Below, piece after piece: positions 34,540-44,119 of a stretch of DNA of 64,000 nucleotides. The DNA is taken from positions 20,334,587 to 20,398,586 of the forward strand of contig NC_071333.1 in the NCBI RefSeq assembly GCF_010183535.1, given 5' to 3'. The notes beneath the pieces are model-generated. The model was not told where the DNA came from. It made no database searches and worked only from the letters and a program-made list of their open reading frames with translations. Origin of the DNA: Caenorhabditis remanei. Its lineage: Eukaryota; Nematoda; Chromadorea; Rhabditida; Rhabditidae. A program made the position numbers and the translations under genes. Within the stretch, counting starts at the first letter, position 1, and the number at the start of each line of letters is the position of its first letter.

Positions 34540-36040
34540 ACATTGCAATCATCACAAATAATTCATATTTATATATGTTAATCAAACGTGCCATATTATT
34601 GATTCGATTGTTTTTCATTGGCAGTGATCAGATTTTTTGTGATCTTTATGTTCTTGTCATCCTTCTATGCCAATAAATATGGTTTTTATTCATACAGTTG
34701 CTCAAAGTTATGACCATTAGTTCTGTACAAGATGTGCTTATCGGCTCCAATGGCACGGCAGCGATGGAACCCGTTATTGGGTTTGATGAGGGACATTTCC
34801 TCAATATGATCATCATGCGAGTCTATTGATTGCAGTGGTTTTCATCAGCGGAGCGAATCGTAAGAAACGCATAGCTGTTTCTCACCGTCAGCTGAGGCAG
34901 CCGAGGGATGCGTTCTCCTCGGCACTCTCATTGTCCTACGTTTGTGTCAGGGATGAGAGATAGTGTCTGAGTCTCATATATTATTTGAATAAGGTGTAAC
35001 CAGAATAGGGATAGCCTCTGGGAATACCATAATAAAGAGGCCCCTAGCAAGGTTTATTTAACACGGTATATCTTTTTTCTCAGAACAGATATCGAAAAGT
35101 TGCCAACAGACAAAATATAGCTGAACTCATTTGAAATATTTGTTCAGTAGGAAAACATTTGAAAGCTCTCAAGGCAGTGAAGATATTGTGCACCAAACTC
35201 TTGCTACTCTATGCAACTCTATTAGAGGGTTTACGGTAACTCTATTCCCCAAAGACGTTTTCTCGAGTAAACCTCAATCTTTCTAATCACTTTTTTTTCA
35301 GATTCTTCAACATAATTTTCCCCCGAATCATCATCATCGCAAGGTCTCGCCGCCGTCCAGGTCAATCTTTGCCCCTTCGCACTCAGGTGATGTCTGCGTC
35401 TCTGCTTTTTCACCGTGTGGACACGCGCGGCAAATTCAAACAAATGAACATTTTTGCATATGTTTTTTCACTAGTTTTCACCGCTTTTCCTTCTTTTTTC
35501 TTAGTTTTTCTGTATTCTTTTTCTTTTAATATGTTCCTCTATTCCCTCTGGTCCTCTTTTGATGTGATTCACCAATTTTCTCCTTGGGAAACTTAAGAAA
35601 ATTCCTGGCTCTGGCCTAAAATAAAATCAAAATCCTGTCGTTTTTGATGGCGCCAAAACACGGCAACCTTTTTCCACTAATAAAAGAACTACAATTATTT
35701 AAGAAAAATCGATGTTACATATAAAAAAAGTAATCATCTCGCTCAATGCGCAATCGATAGGCCTCGAGTCGACAGCGGCGAGAGAGCACAGCAAACCAAG
35801 AGCGTGCAAACAGTGACGTGTCAATTGAGCGTTGCGTTGACATAACATTGAAGGGAAAAGGAGATAAAACAAATAAAACTGAAAGGGAATTGATCTGAAA
35901 AAGATAATTATAGCCAAAGTAGAAATTTCAGGTTTTTTCGAATTTTTAGGAAACTTAGGAATTTTTTTGCGAAAAATTTAAACTTTCGACTATTATTCAG
36001 AATGAGAAGAAATTCAATGAAACGTTTAGCCCAAAATTTT
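34540..36040. other. Repeat-bearing intergenic region upstream of SMC-like gene C
   Basis: No supported gene. 34823-35025 is a copy of R2 (8441-8690). 35298-35818 is a copy of R1 (7525-8065). About 35940-36030 is an inverted diverged copy of 13990-14110 (shared TAATAGTCGAAA-type core and GCGAAAAATTT). Confidence 0.6.
35298..35818 (+). repeat. Dispersed direct repeat R1, copy 2
   Basis: Aligns with 7525-8065 over most of its length; both copies end near a TCGAGTC, CAGCGGCGAGAGAG stretch. It lies about 1 kb upstream of SMC-like gene C. Confidence 0.75.
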
Positions 36041-36046
36041 GCAAAA

Positions 36047-36600
36047 ACTAGTCCCCGTTTTTAAAATGTCAGTTTATGACAATTCCAGCATTTTAGGGTC
36101 TAAAAACAACAAAAAACACCGAATGTGGTCCGTGGCCAAGTTTTGGAAGTTGGAACACGTGGCCCATAAATCCCAATTATGTAAAAACTAGTCACCGTTC
36201 TCAGAATGTCAGTTTTTGACATTTCCAGCGTTTTTAGAGTCAAAAAACCACAAAAGCATCGACAATGGTCCGTGGCCGAGTTTTTCAACATGTGGCCTAG
36301 AAATCCAAATGATGTAAAAACTAGTCCCCGAGCTAAGAATGTTTTTTTTGACGTTTCCAGCGTTTTTAGAGTCTAAAAACAACAAAAACACCAAAAATTG
36401 CCCGTGGCCGAGTTTTTGAACACGTGGCCTAGTAATCCAAATTATGCAAAAACTAGTCCCCAATCTCAGAAAGTCTGTTTTTGTCATTTCCAACGTTATT
36501 AGAGTCTAAAAACAACGAACAACACCAAAAGCGGTTCCTGGCCGAGTTTTTCATCACATGGTCTTGAAATCCAAATCATGCAAAAACTAGTCCCCGACGT
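36047..36600 (+). repeat. Tandem repeat, four units of about 134 bp
   Basis: ACTAGTCCCCG-like unit starts lie at 36047, 36187, 36320, 36452 and 36586 (spacings 140, 133, 132 and 134). Each unit contains a CATTTCCAGC-like stretch, TTAGAGTC, AAACAAC, CGTGGCCGAGTTTTT and a CATGTGGCCTA or CACGTGGCCTA segment. It ends about 180 bp before the gene C start and may be a satellite or a promoter-proximal repeat array. It is non-coding. Confidence 0.85.
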
Positions 36601-36781
36601 CCAAAACTGCTTCAGGGCTACTGTATGTTTCAACACTTTAATTTTCATTTTCCACATTTTCCATAGTTGTTTCTCTACAAACTTTCCCTTTTTACTCTAA
36701 CTAACTTCTCATATTCATTTCCCTGCCAACAGCCTCCAAACTGTTTCTTGTCTTCTAATTAATTGTTTTCAGAGCTACAAA

Positions 36782-38037
36782 ATGTTGTCCTTGTTGTCTG
36801 TGAAGGTAGAAGGTGATCCATATCTCAAAGACCAGACAGTCTCATTCAATGAGGGATTCAATACCATCTCCGGAGTCAATGGATCGGGAAAAACCCTTCT
36901 GGTCCACGCAATCCGCTTCGGATTAAACGGGAAATCGGATGTAAGTAATTTTCATTGAAATCGGGAGACTAAAATTGGGAAGTTACTTAGTATTCTGTAA
37001 TAGATATACATTTTATAGTTGGACTCTGATATCAAGTTTGAATTCTCTATTTCAGGATTCTTTCTACACTTTCTCTGGAAGGGTCACACTTCGCTTTCAT
37101 CTTCCCAATCGATCAGAAGTGGAATACTCCAAAGCTGCCGGACGGATGACTCGTTATTGGATTGATGGAAAAGAAGTTTCATCCGAGCAATACGCGGAAG
37201 GCCTGGAAGAAATCGGAATCACACCGATTATGATTGGAGTGATGGTACCTGGCGTTGGATGGGGAAAGATGGGCACCTCGACCGACAAAGAACTTTCGAT
37301 GTTCATTGAAAAAACTATGCAAAATGGACAAAAAATGAAAGGAGAGTGTGATATTTTGAAGAAGAAGATAAGAATATCGATGGGAGCCGCCGCTCCAAAA
37401 GGAATTCAAAAACCGTCGAAAACCACTAATGAATTGCAAAAGGAGCTCGCCGCGGTTAGTTATAACTTTTGTTCTGAAACAAAAAACTTTGAAACCGAAA
37501 TCGAAACCGAGAAATGCATTCATAATACTATTTTCAGGCCAAGAAGAGAAGAAGTAACGCTCTCAACAGACGTATCAATACCATGTCGTCAAATGTTGAT
37601 GAACTCTATAAGATGCTCAACGGCAATGCAAACCAAATGGCGGCTTCATTCCGACCGGAAAATCCAGAGGAGCCATATGCTGGAGTCGAAATGGTACTGG
37701 ATCAAGGATATGGGATAATGGAACCGTCGAATCTTTCGGGAGGAGAGATGAAGATTGCCAGCATCGCAATCAATCTTGCTGCCGTTCGGGTGCTCCAATG
37801 CCCGTTCGTCATTTATGATAACTTCGATGAAAACTTCTCGAGGGAATCATGTAACTCGGTAGGTGCAAATAATTTATTTTTCATTTTCATTTTTAATTAA
37901 GTTTCTTTCAGGTCGGGATGGCATTCCGTGAACTTGTCGAAAGTGGAAATCTTCAAATCATTGCGGTTTGCAAGCAGGATGCCATGAGGAACCAAACGCC
38001 GCACACATTTGAGATGACTCTTCCAGAGGACGACTGA
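36782..38037 (+). CDS. SMC-like gene C: hingeless SMC head-domain protein (SMCL-1-like)
   Basis: Exons 36782-36940, 37056-37454, 37538-37858 and 37912-38037 give 334 aa; all junctions are phase 0 and homologous to those of A and B. The ATG lies 9 bases after a TTGTTTTCAG acceptor. Walker A is GVNGSGKT (31-38). The Q-loop region reads MVPGVGW (116-122), without Gln. The ABC signature LSGGE is intact (252-256). Walker B ends FVIYDNFD, with D280 followed by N281 in place of the catalytic Glu. A Lys-rich linker (about 150-192) stands where the coiled coil and hinge would be. An E-to-Q change at this site traps SMC heads engaged with ATP, and N here may do the same. Inferred role: condensin-binding regulator like SMCL-1. 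Repeats R1, R2 and the 134-bp array lie just upstream. Confidence 0.87.
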
Positions 38038-38507
38038 TTCGTTTTTGCTTCCAGATCAGTTCGCTTAATTGTCATTCTCCACATCAATTCGAAACGCCAT
38101 TTTCTTCTTTTTTCTTCTCTTCAATTAAGTTGTTTCAAGTCTCAAGTCTCAGAATATTTCTCCCTTCCGGTTTTTTAACCCAAATCATCCACTCAAAATC
38201 TTTCACTTTTCCCGAAATCGGCCCGAAGCTTCTGTCGATTTCTGTCGCTTGCACTTTCATGCATAGTCATCTTTGTTTCTCTCCAACTTGCACTTTATAT
38301 ACTCAACATTGACATTTTCTAACTCTTTGTAAGCTTAGTTTTGGTGTTTTGAGCTTTTCCGGGTTTAATGTCACAAGCCAATAACACCTGACTTTATCCC
38401 ATAAGGATTAATCAAGGAAATTTAATTGTTGTTGAAGTACCCGAGCTTGTTTTCGCTTCTCGACTAATTGATTACAATAATGAATCAGTTGGAGCTCAGA
38501 AGTTATG

Positions 38508-38523
38508 TTTATTCAGTAATAAA
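38508..38523. terminator. Abutting poly(A) signals on both strands
   Basis: TTTATT (38508-38513, AATAAA on the minus strand) and AATAAA (38518-38523, plus strand) lie four bases apart, between convergent genes C (+) and I (-). They could serve both genes, with overlapping 3' ends. Confidence 0.45.
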
Positions 38524-38754
38524 TGATTACATATGATTGATAATAGATTGAATACAAAATGAACGTAAAAAAGTCGAGAAAATTAGTTTTGTTTTTTAAG
38601 ATTGAGAATGACAAAACGGGTTTTCAATAAGATTAATAGTTGGGTCTGGTGATACCAGACTATTTGGTGTCACTTGGAGATTTGAGCCGTTTTTCCTGAC
38701 TGGAGTAATATAAATAAGACTTAAAGACGGGAGGAAAAGAGGGAAGGGATCCAA

Positions 38755-39308
38755 TCAGCCGTTTTGAGGGAAGTGACGAATATGTGCTGTTGGAGAAACG
38801 TGATTCGCATCAGTAAGACCTTTGTATGAATCAGGAGTGATCTCCAAGATTAATGTAATCATCATACCAACCAAAGCCAAGATCATGAAACAGGCGACAC
38901 CACTGGAAAGAAATAAATATTTCTTGAAAATATAAGTATGGAAATGAACTGACATGAATATGGTTATGAAGGTGTTCTGAAGTGTGTCCAATCCATCATT
39001 TTCTTGTGCAGCATTCTCGATTGTTGGAAAAATGTTATCTTCGTTTTGTTGACGGTTGTCTTGTCCAGTTGCTTGATGTTCCAACCTCTGTAAGTCCAAA
39101 AAATTCGAATTTGATAATTGCTACTAACTCTGCAAACCTGGAGTCCGATTACGCCCATTTCAATAATTGTGTCTCCAACTGGATTCGCTGGGCGGTTCTG
39201 TAATTTTTGAATTTGAATCAGAAAAGGAAAGCTGAATTAGTTTCAAATTAGACTCACCGGCAGTGTAATCACGTTGATTTCAGAATCATCTGTATCATAA
39301 CATGCCAT
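38755..39308 (-). CDS. Small single-pass membrane protein (gene I)
   Basis: Minus-strand exons 39258-39308, 39138-39197, 38954-39087 and 38755-38902 give 130 aa. Junctions are phase 0, 0 and 2; the last one splices through the middle of a continuous hydrophobic helix, which supports the model. The N-terminal 75 residues are polar and acidic, rich in Gln, Asn, Asp and Glu. One membrane segment covers about 78-103 (FITIFIGVACFMILALVG and onward), followed by a short polar tail. There is no signal peptide, so a type II or III orientation is possible. Family unknown. It is divergent from gene I2 across about 855 bp and convergent with SMC-like gene C. Confidence 0.75.
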
Positions 39309-39309
39309 C

Positions 39310-40160
39310 TTGTTTCGAGTGAGGAAATTGAAAGAAAGAAAAAGTGAAAAATTAACCCAAAACGAGAATAATGCTCAATGAGAGCTTCTAATGAGCGAGA
39401 GAGACGAGAGAGCTCTCACTCTCTCACCTGATTTTGCTGATTACTTTCATCCAAGCATTCCTCAGGGAATGTGTGAGGATTTGATGATTTTGTTGAAGTG
39501 ATGTAAGATTTTTCCTCAAAATCAAGCTATAAACGCAAAAAAACCATAAACATCACTGAAAGCCTTTCCGTATCAAAAAAACATGACGTCACGAGAAATG
39601 ACTTCTTGTTGCAAAAATCTTATTATGCAAAACCTGAATATATGCTTGGAATCAACGTATTCCTAACTTTCCACTAGTGTGGGCCACCTTCTATGACTCC
39701 ATAACCATTTCTAGTAAGCCGCAGTCCCGACTAAAATGCAAAAAACGTGAAAAATGGTCACAAAGTCATTTTATTTCATACACCGCACGTAAATTATTTG
39801 CCAGTTTCTCCAAATAACGTCGGTTACATAGAACTCATTGAGATTTACAGTTTCCAATTTTTCCAACGCAAAACGTTTAGTTTGAAGCAATTTTCCCGCC
39901 GGTCCCATGGCGAAATGTCTATTTCATTTGAATCACAACAAACGTCAAGCCAGATCCACCCTATATGTAATTTCCAAAAGGGATTATTTGGTGGAGCTGT
40001 TCGCTTGTCAAAATTGGACACGCTTTTCTTTTCTTTTCTATTTTTTCACAAGCACACCGAAAGAAACCTCAGAATTGAAAAACGCCTACAAGACCACGTG
40101 TAGTGCCATTTTCTACCATTCTTTATCATACTTTGTTATATTTTTCTTTCAATTTGCTGA
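39310..40160. other. Divergent intergenic region between genes I and I2
   Basis: Holds a GAGAGAGACGAGAGAGCTCTC stretch near 39400 (GAGA-type, common in nematode promoters), suggesting a shared bidirectional promoter. Open frames at 39747-40103 and 39907-40233 lack support. Confidence 0.45.
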
Positions 40161-40162
40161 AA

Positions 40163-40408
40163 ATGGATTCCATTATAAATGCGGAAGATATTCAAGACAC
40201 ATGCTCAAATGTTGTAGTCAATCTATCCACTGACGGCAGAGCTATCAGCTCGATTTTCAATAATCCTTCTCCATATCCTGTGCGAGAAGGTATCAAATTG
40301 ACAGTGAGTTCGGTGTGTCTGATGACTATTGCCTCGGTGATTTTTGTTTGGGCAGCTTATCAAGGATACATGGTGCGGTGTGATTGGATGGCTAAAAGAA
40401 AAACATAA
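40163..40408 (+). CDS. Small single-pass membrane protein (gene I2)
   Basis: A single exon of 81 aa from an AAAATGG start context. Residues 1-42 are polar with a PSPYPVREG turn. One hydrophobic membrane segment covers about 46-68 (LTVSSVCLMTIASVIFVWAA), followed by a basic tail (RCDWMAKRKT), so the C-terminus probably faces the cytoplasm. AATAAA lies at 40460-40465. It resembles neighbour I in layout (polar N-terminus, one helix, short tail) but not clearly in sequence. Function unknown. A longer in-frame start at 40103 uses a non-ATG codon and is not favoured. Confidence 0.6.
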   Translation: MDSIINAEDIQDTCSNVVVNLSTDGRAISSIFNNPSPYPVREGIKLTVSSVCLMTIASVIFVWAAYQGYMVRCDWMAKRKT

Positions 40409-40411
40409 ATT

Positions 40412-43060
40412 CATTTATATCTGTGTTTTTCTAATATTTTAAAACTTTTAATTGTCTCGAATAAAACTCAATCTTAAAATCACTTTTCATTTGATAAAGT
40501 ATATTCCAGTAACTTCTCTAATACCAGTAAAATGACAACAAGGGTAAGCAAAATGAACTTTTCCACTGCTTTGTGCAGTACCGGTTAAAAGGTTATCAAC
40601 ATCGGCGGTTTTCAGTGAAAAATGGCCAACTTTGATTGAGTATTTCAGTGGCACTTCATTGTCCGACAAATATTACATTTTATAGGTTGGACCGAACAAA
40701 AATAGCACATAACTTTTGTAGTTATCCATTTTCAAAGTTTTAGAGCTTTGCATTTTGATTACCTGTAACTTTCAAGATAGTGTCTCTACAAAAAAATATC
40801 AACTACAAAACTGGTGTCCTGATCTGTATAGTCCATGCACAATGTTCTTAGCGGATCAATCAGGAATGTCGAGGTATTCTTTCAAAGTTGCTCGCTTGTA
40901 TTATGTTCCAGGTATTTTCATAAATTGATACACCTTTAAGTTTAGCATCGCAGACCCTCCAAGACTTGTTTTTGGTATAACAAATGACGTTGATCATTGG
41001 AGACACTTTGAAGATGACGCAGCGCTCACGAAGACGTGTCCAATTACAAAAGCGAAAAAAAAAAAAAAAAAAGAGAAACGGGTTTTGAGAACTGGCATGA
41101 AATTATAGGTTTGCTATAATTGGCGAGTGAGCACCAATGTTCTCCAATTTCTTTGTCAGAAAACCTCTGAATGAAAAAAGGGGAAGAAGAAGTTAGGAAT
41201 ACTCTTTCTTTACTGTGCAATTTATTGAAACGTGCTTTGCATTTATTTTATAGAAAATTCAGAACATCAAAAATCTGTACACGAAGTCCAGAAAAACACA
41301 GATCAATCTATCAGTAAACAGGACAATTACATCAGCATAACGATGACAAGATAACAAATGATTATAGGCGAAGATAACAAGAAAATGATATAAGGGAGCT
41401 CTGGATGGTAGAATTTGTCAGATTTGAACGTAATTGAAGTAAAATAACGTTATGCAAATACGTAAAGGAGCGAAAGTTTTGTATTTTTTTTTACAAGTGA
41501 TAAAGAGAGGATTGAAAAATGCTTCAATTGGAACAATTTAGTGTTTTGACCTCAAACCTAGATACGTATTTTATAAGTTCGAATCAGACACTAGGTTAGG
41601 TCTCATCAGTAGCGTCCTTCTGTCTCTAGTACATAAAACTAGCAAAGAGATTTACTGAATTGAGACTAGAATTCCAAAGTCTTATCAAGTTCTAACAAAT
41701 ATATAGCACAAAAGTTCGGATACTGTACATAGCTCATGTAGCGTTCGATCCTTGATTTTCATACATCCATGCTCTGAAATTGCTCTCGACACTCTTTTAG
41801 CAAATCCACAACATTCCAGCAGTTTTATGTACCACTCCTTCTGCTTTCTGTCTGCCTCGAACACTCTTCTTCTCGCTCGACCACTGATTGTCCTCTGGTT
41901 TTGTCTCAACATTCCAAGTCGCGATTATTAAGTATTTCATCATCCAACAGTTTCCTTTTTGACGTCCTACGGTAGTTATGACAGATTGTTTTCCATGCGA
42001 AATGAGCGAGTAATGAGATAGTTTATATTGACTTTCCAAGAGCCATTTTATCAGCCAAAATTCCATTCAAATTCTTCACATGGCGTCTCCATCTAATCGG
42101 GTCCAATCATCTGATATTCTCGACGTATTCCGCAAATCAAGAACGGCACCTGTGTCTTAACTTGAGCCGTATCCACAAGGTACGAGGCGCTCGCAGTGAT
42201 GATTCTGATGAAAGATGATTGTTCAAAAAAATCATTTATTGAAAAAACAGAAACATAGTAACAAATTACCAGAATTAAAACATTACAGATCATGAAAATA
42301 TAAAGACAGGGAGGAGCCGTAATACAAGAACGAGGAGTCGGGGAGTACAAAAACTGGAACAGGGAAATTGGCGAGAATCAATCATGAGGCGAGAAAGGAA
42401 TTCTGGGAAAAAAAGAGAATCTGGGGGAGGCGGGGGAACAGAATCCAGGAAAGGAAAGGAAGTAGATCTTTAGTTGGAAAAAGATTTTGGGATTAAAACA
42501 GAGGAATCTTGGGTGGGAAACAGGAAAAACTGTTCGGATAGGAAACACTCAATTTGGATAATATTGAAGAAGAGTAGAGAGTCTGGGCAAAAAAATGTGA
42601 ATTTTGAGAACAGAAAAGAGGAATTCAGAATAGCAAGCTGGAAAATCTGATTTTAAAAAAGGTGAAGAATAACAGGATTGCAGGGATGAGAACGGAAAAT
42701 TGGATGATGGAGATGAAGAAAGGATTTCAGAGAGAAAAAAAAAAGAGAATTTGGGGAAGAAACGGTGAATTTTGAGAACAGAAAAGAGGAATTTAGGTGA
42801 GCAAACTAAGAGCTCTGATAAAAAAGAGGACTGAAGAGGAAAGAGGATAGCAGGAATGAAAACGGAAAATCGGAAAATGAAGATGAAAAAGGAGTTTTGG
42901 AGAAGACGAGGAATCAGGAGAAGGATTCAATGGGAATCCGGGACTCAGAGTGAGCAAAAAATTGAAATTTGGAGAAAAAGGAAAGAGAGTCCAAGTTAGA
43001 ACAGGAGGATTGAGAGGAGGAAGTGAAAATTGGAGTGAAAAACCAGTGAAAAATCTCGAA
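40412..43060. other. Intergenic region with palindrome, hairpin and purine-rich DNA
   Basis: No supported gene. About 40560-40830 is a diverged family P palindrome. An 18-base A run lies near 41046-41063. A hairpin-like motif at 41586-41625 recurs at 46638-46678. From about 42350 to 43060 the plus strand is almost entirely purine (GGAAAAAG and GAAGAG patterns). Confidence 0.5.
41586..41625. repeat. Conserved hairpin-like motif, copy 1
   Basis: AGACACTAGG and CCTTCTGTCT flank GTTAGGTCTCATCAGTAGCG. The 3' side and loop are almost identical to 46638-46678. This copy's left stem has mismatches. Confidence 0.55.
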
Positions 43061-43068
43061 ATTCTCAC

Positions 43069-44119
43069 TCAATACCAGTACGACGGTCCTGGCTCCCGGT
43101 CAGTCGGTAGGGATCTGCTTCTTTTCTCCGGCGGCTGGTACTCTTCCTCATCTTCATCTTCCTCGTCTTCTTCTTCCTTATCTTCCTCTTCCTCATCTTC
43201 CTCTGTCTCATCTTCTTCTTCCTTATCTTCCTCTTCCTCGTCTTCCTCTTCCTCATCTTCCTCATCTTCCTCATCTTCCTCATCTTCTTCATCTTCTTCA
43301 TCTTCTTCATCTTCCACATCTTCTTCTTCCACATCTTCCTCTTCCCCATCTTTCTCCTCCTCCTTTTCCTTCTCATCAATCAACGGCAAACCTTTGGCTT
43401 TTCTCTCCCTCATCTTTTTCAGCTTTTCGTCGAATATCGATCGGAGACGTTCGGTCTCTTCCTTAGTCCTCGGTTGCATGACCATTATAGTCTGCTTCTC
43501 ATTTACATGCGGGTCTCTCATGTAAGGGAGCACATAGTCTGTGGAGTGCTGGTAAACCTTCTGGTGGCGGAAGGCATACCTCATGTGCTCCTCTCTTGAA
43601 GCGTCTGGACCCGGTTCTTCAACCTCCGGTGGAACGTAGTCTGTAAAAAGGATAAGTTATTCTTTGTAATAAATATTTTGCTCCGACTTATTGTCGAAAT
43701 AAAAAAAGTGATACCCGGTGTTTGCGGACTCAATGCTAATTTTTAATAATTTTGCATTGAGTCCGCAAACACCCGGGTATCACTTTTTTTATTTCGACAA
43801 TACCCTTTGGTGGCCCCGGGTAACAGACAAGTGCTGCATGAAAATAGTCGTCGATCTTTCGTTCTTCCTCAGTCTTATCCTTCTGCATCATCCTTCTTTC
43901 CAGTTCTTTTTGTCTTCGTTGTTTTAGTTCTTCTGCCCTCCTTTTTTCTTCTTCTTCGTGCCTTTTGTCTTCTTCTTCCTGCCTTCTTTCTTCTTCCTCC
44001 CTTCTTTTTACTTCTTCTTCATCATAATAATTTGAATCCTCTTCGTATTCCAGAGTCAGGGCACCAACCTTCCGTGTCACCGTCATTGTCAGGGCACCAG
44101 TCTCCCGTGTCTCCGTCAT
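43069..44119 (-). CDS. Acidic low-complexity protein (gene J)
   Basis: Minus-strand exons 43804-44119 and 43069-43640 give 295 aa; the junction is phase 1. The ATG lies 11 bases after a CTTCCAG acceptor. Residues about 30-85 are an Arg/Glu/Lys-rich single helix or coiled coil. Next come a folded-looking part (IDDYFHAALVCYPGPPK) and a non-repetitive middle (about 105-175). A run of more than 80 Glu/Asp residues, broken only by Lys and a Thr, then leads to a short basic-aromatic end. Such polyacidic tails occur in nuclear and chromatin proteins that contact histones; that role is inference. The donor GTATTG is weak, and the intron (43641-43803) contains a perfect foldback MITE. The antisense Ser-rich frame is a mirror of the acidic run. 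Confidence 0.6.
43689..43802. mobile_element. 114-bp MITE inside the gene J intron
   Basis: Arms 43689-43736 and 43754-43802 are reverse complements except for one base, around a 17-nt loop. The tips are TTGTCGAAATAAAAAAAGTG and its complement, flanked by TA on both sides. That is the expected target duplication of a Tc1/mariner-type element. It fills most of the intron and abuts its 5' splice site. Confidence 0.88.

Noticed and set aside
42950..43525. Poly-serine open frame on the plus strand
   Set aside because: Exact antisense mirror of the Glu/Asp run in gene J; the minus strand has the start, splice sites and non-repetitive flanks.
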